NCBI GenBank assembly: GCA_002428935.1
Contig: DIYG01000064.1
Coordinates: 1-22,382, forward strand
DNA from: Halieaceae bacterium UBA6060
GTDB taxonomy: Bacteria > Pseudomonadota > Gammaproteobacteria > Pseudomonadales > Halieaceae
Length of the DNA stretch: 22,382 nt
Reading direction: 5' to 3'
The position numbers and the translations under genes were made by a program. Positions 22,147 through 22,382 of the stretch are shown piece by piece. Positions within the stretch are counted from its first letter, which is position 1. Each line of letters begins with the position of its first letter. Under the pieces are notes generated by a model, which was not told where the DNA came from, did no database searches, and worked only from the letters and a program-made list of their open reading frames with translations.

Positions 22147-22382
22147 CTAGGCTTCTGAGCTTACTCTAAGGCCTACGGGGCAGCTAACCCCCGTTCCCCC
22201 CAGACCGCAATAACCGCCGGGGTTTTTGTGCAAGTACTGCTGATGATAGTCCTCGGCGAAATAGAACGCGGCGGCGGGTGCTATTTCCGTTGTAATGGCA
22301 CCAAAACCTGAGGCCGTCAGTTGAGCCTGATACCGCTCGCGGCTCGCCTCCGCCGCGCCCGCCTGGGCCTCCGTGAAGGTGT
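22147..22382 (-). CDS. msrA: Peptide-methionine (S)-S-oxide reductase, C-terminal part (cut by window edge)
   Basis: Repairs methionine-S-sulfoxide in proteins and free methionine. About 78 C-terminal residues are visible. They contain FTEAQAGAAEASRERYQ, ITTEIAPAAAFYFAEDYHQQ, YLHKNPGGYCGLGGTG and VSCPVGL, followed by a stop. The two cysteines in GGYCG and VSCPV are the expected resolving cysteines that recycle the catalytic sulfenic acid; the catalytic cysteine itself lies beyond the window. The reading frame agrees with the window end (two bases of a codon are cut). It faces the CBS gene with a 31-bp gap. Confidence 0.93.
   Translation of the reverse strand, partial: TFTEAQAGAAEASRERYQAQLTASGFGAITTEIAPAAAFYFAEDYHQQYLHKNPGGYCGLGGTGVSCPVGLRVSSEA

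Overview
The window is a GC-rich, densely coded piece of bacterial chromosome. Gene content, protein sequences and gene order point to a gammaproteobacterium. The block gyrA / MTA-SAH deaminase / ubiG / mupP / yciK and the block yciO-scpA-scpB-rluB resemble the arrangement remembered from Pseudomonas. A marine relative such as the Halieaceae/Cellvibrionales group fits, but that placement is inference. There are no rRNA or tRNA genes, insertion sequences, phage genes, CRISPR arrays or toxin-antitoxin pairs. The content is almost entirely conserved housekeeping.

Layout. (1) 1-5464, minus strand: a compact cluster gyrA-serC-pheA-tyrA (tyrA cut by the window edge), with genes overlapping by 1 nt or separated by 8-10 nt. 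It joins DNA gyrase A to serine/PLP and phenylalanine/tyrosine biosynthesis. (2) 5465-5784: a 320-bp divergent promoter region. (3) 5785-9272, plus strand: an MTA/SAH deaminase-like amidohydrolase, ubiG, a MupP-type HAD phosphatase and the SDR yciK, the first three joined by 4-nt start/stop overlaps. (4) 9288-12840, minus strand: yciO-scpA-scpB-rluB. This couples the condensin accessory proteins ScpA/ScpB to a 23S rRNA pseudouridine synthase; ScpB has a long acidic tail and RluB a long basic tail. (5) 13074-16919, plus strand: yciB, yciI, an SH3/coiled-coil membrane protein, an exported cyclophilin, a divergent PdxJ and RluA, the last three joined by GTGA overlaps. (6) 16961-22382, both strands: a 3-mercaptopyruvate sulfurtransferase-like protein (minus), a DUF2244 membrane protein (plus), a crotonase (minus), rimO-rsmE (plus), a two-CBS-domain protein (plus) and the C-terminus of msrA (minus).

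Functional themes. Translation and ribosome modification recur (rluB, rluA, rimO, rsmE). So do chromosome topology and segregation (gyrA, scpAB), SAM-derived metabolism (deaminase plus UbiG), aromatic amino acids, and envelope functions (MupP, YciB, the SH3 protein, the exported cyclophilin).

I did not find a convincing undescribed system. The points most worth a second look are: the PdxJ that resembles the Bacteroidetes-type enzyme in an unusual operon; the coupling of a probable MTA/SAH deaminase to ubiG; the acidic ScpB tail next to the basic RluB tail; an 11-bp tandem repeat in the yciO/yciB intergenic region; and a crotonase lacking one of the two standard catalytic glutamates.
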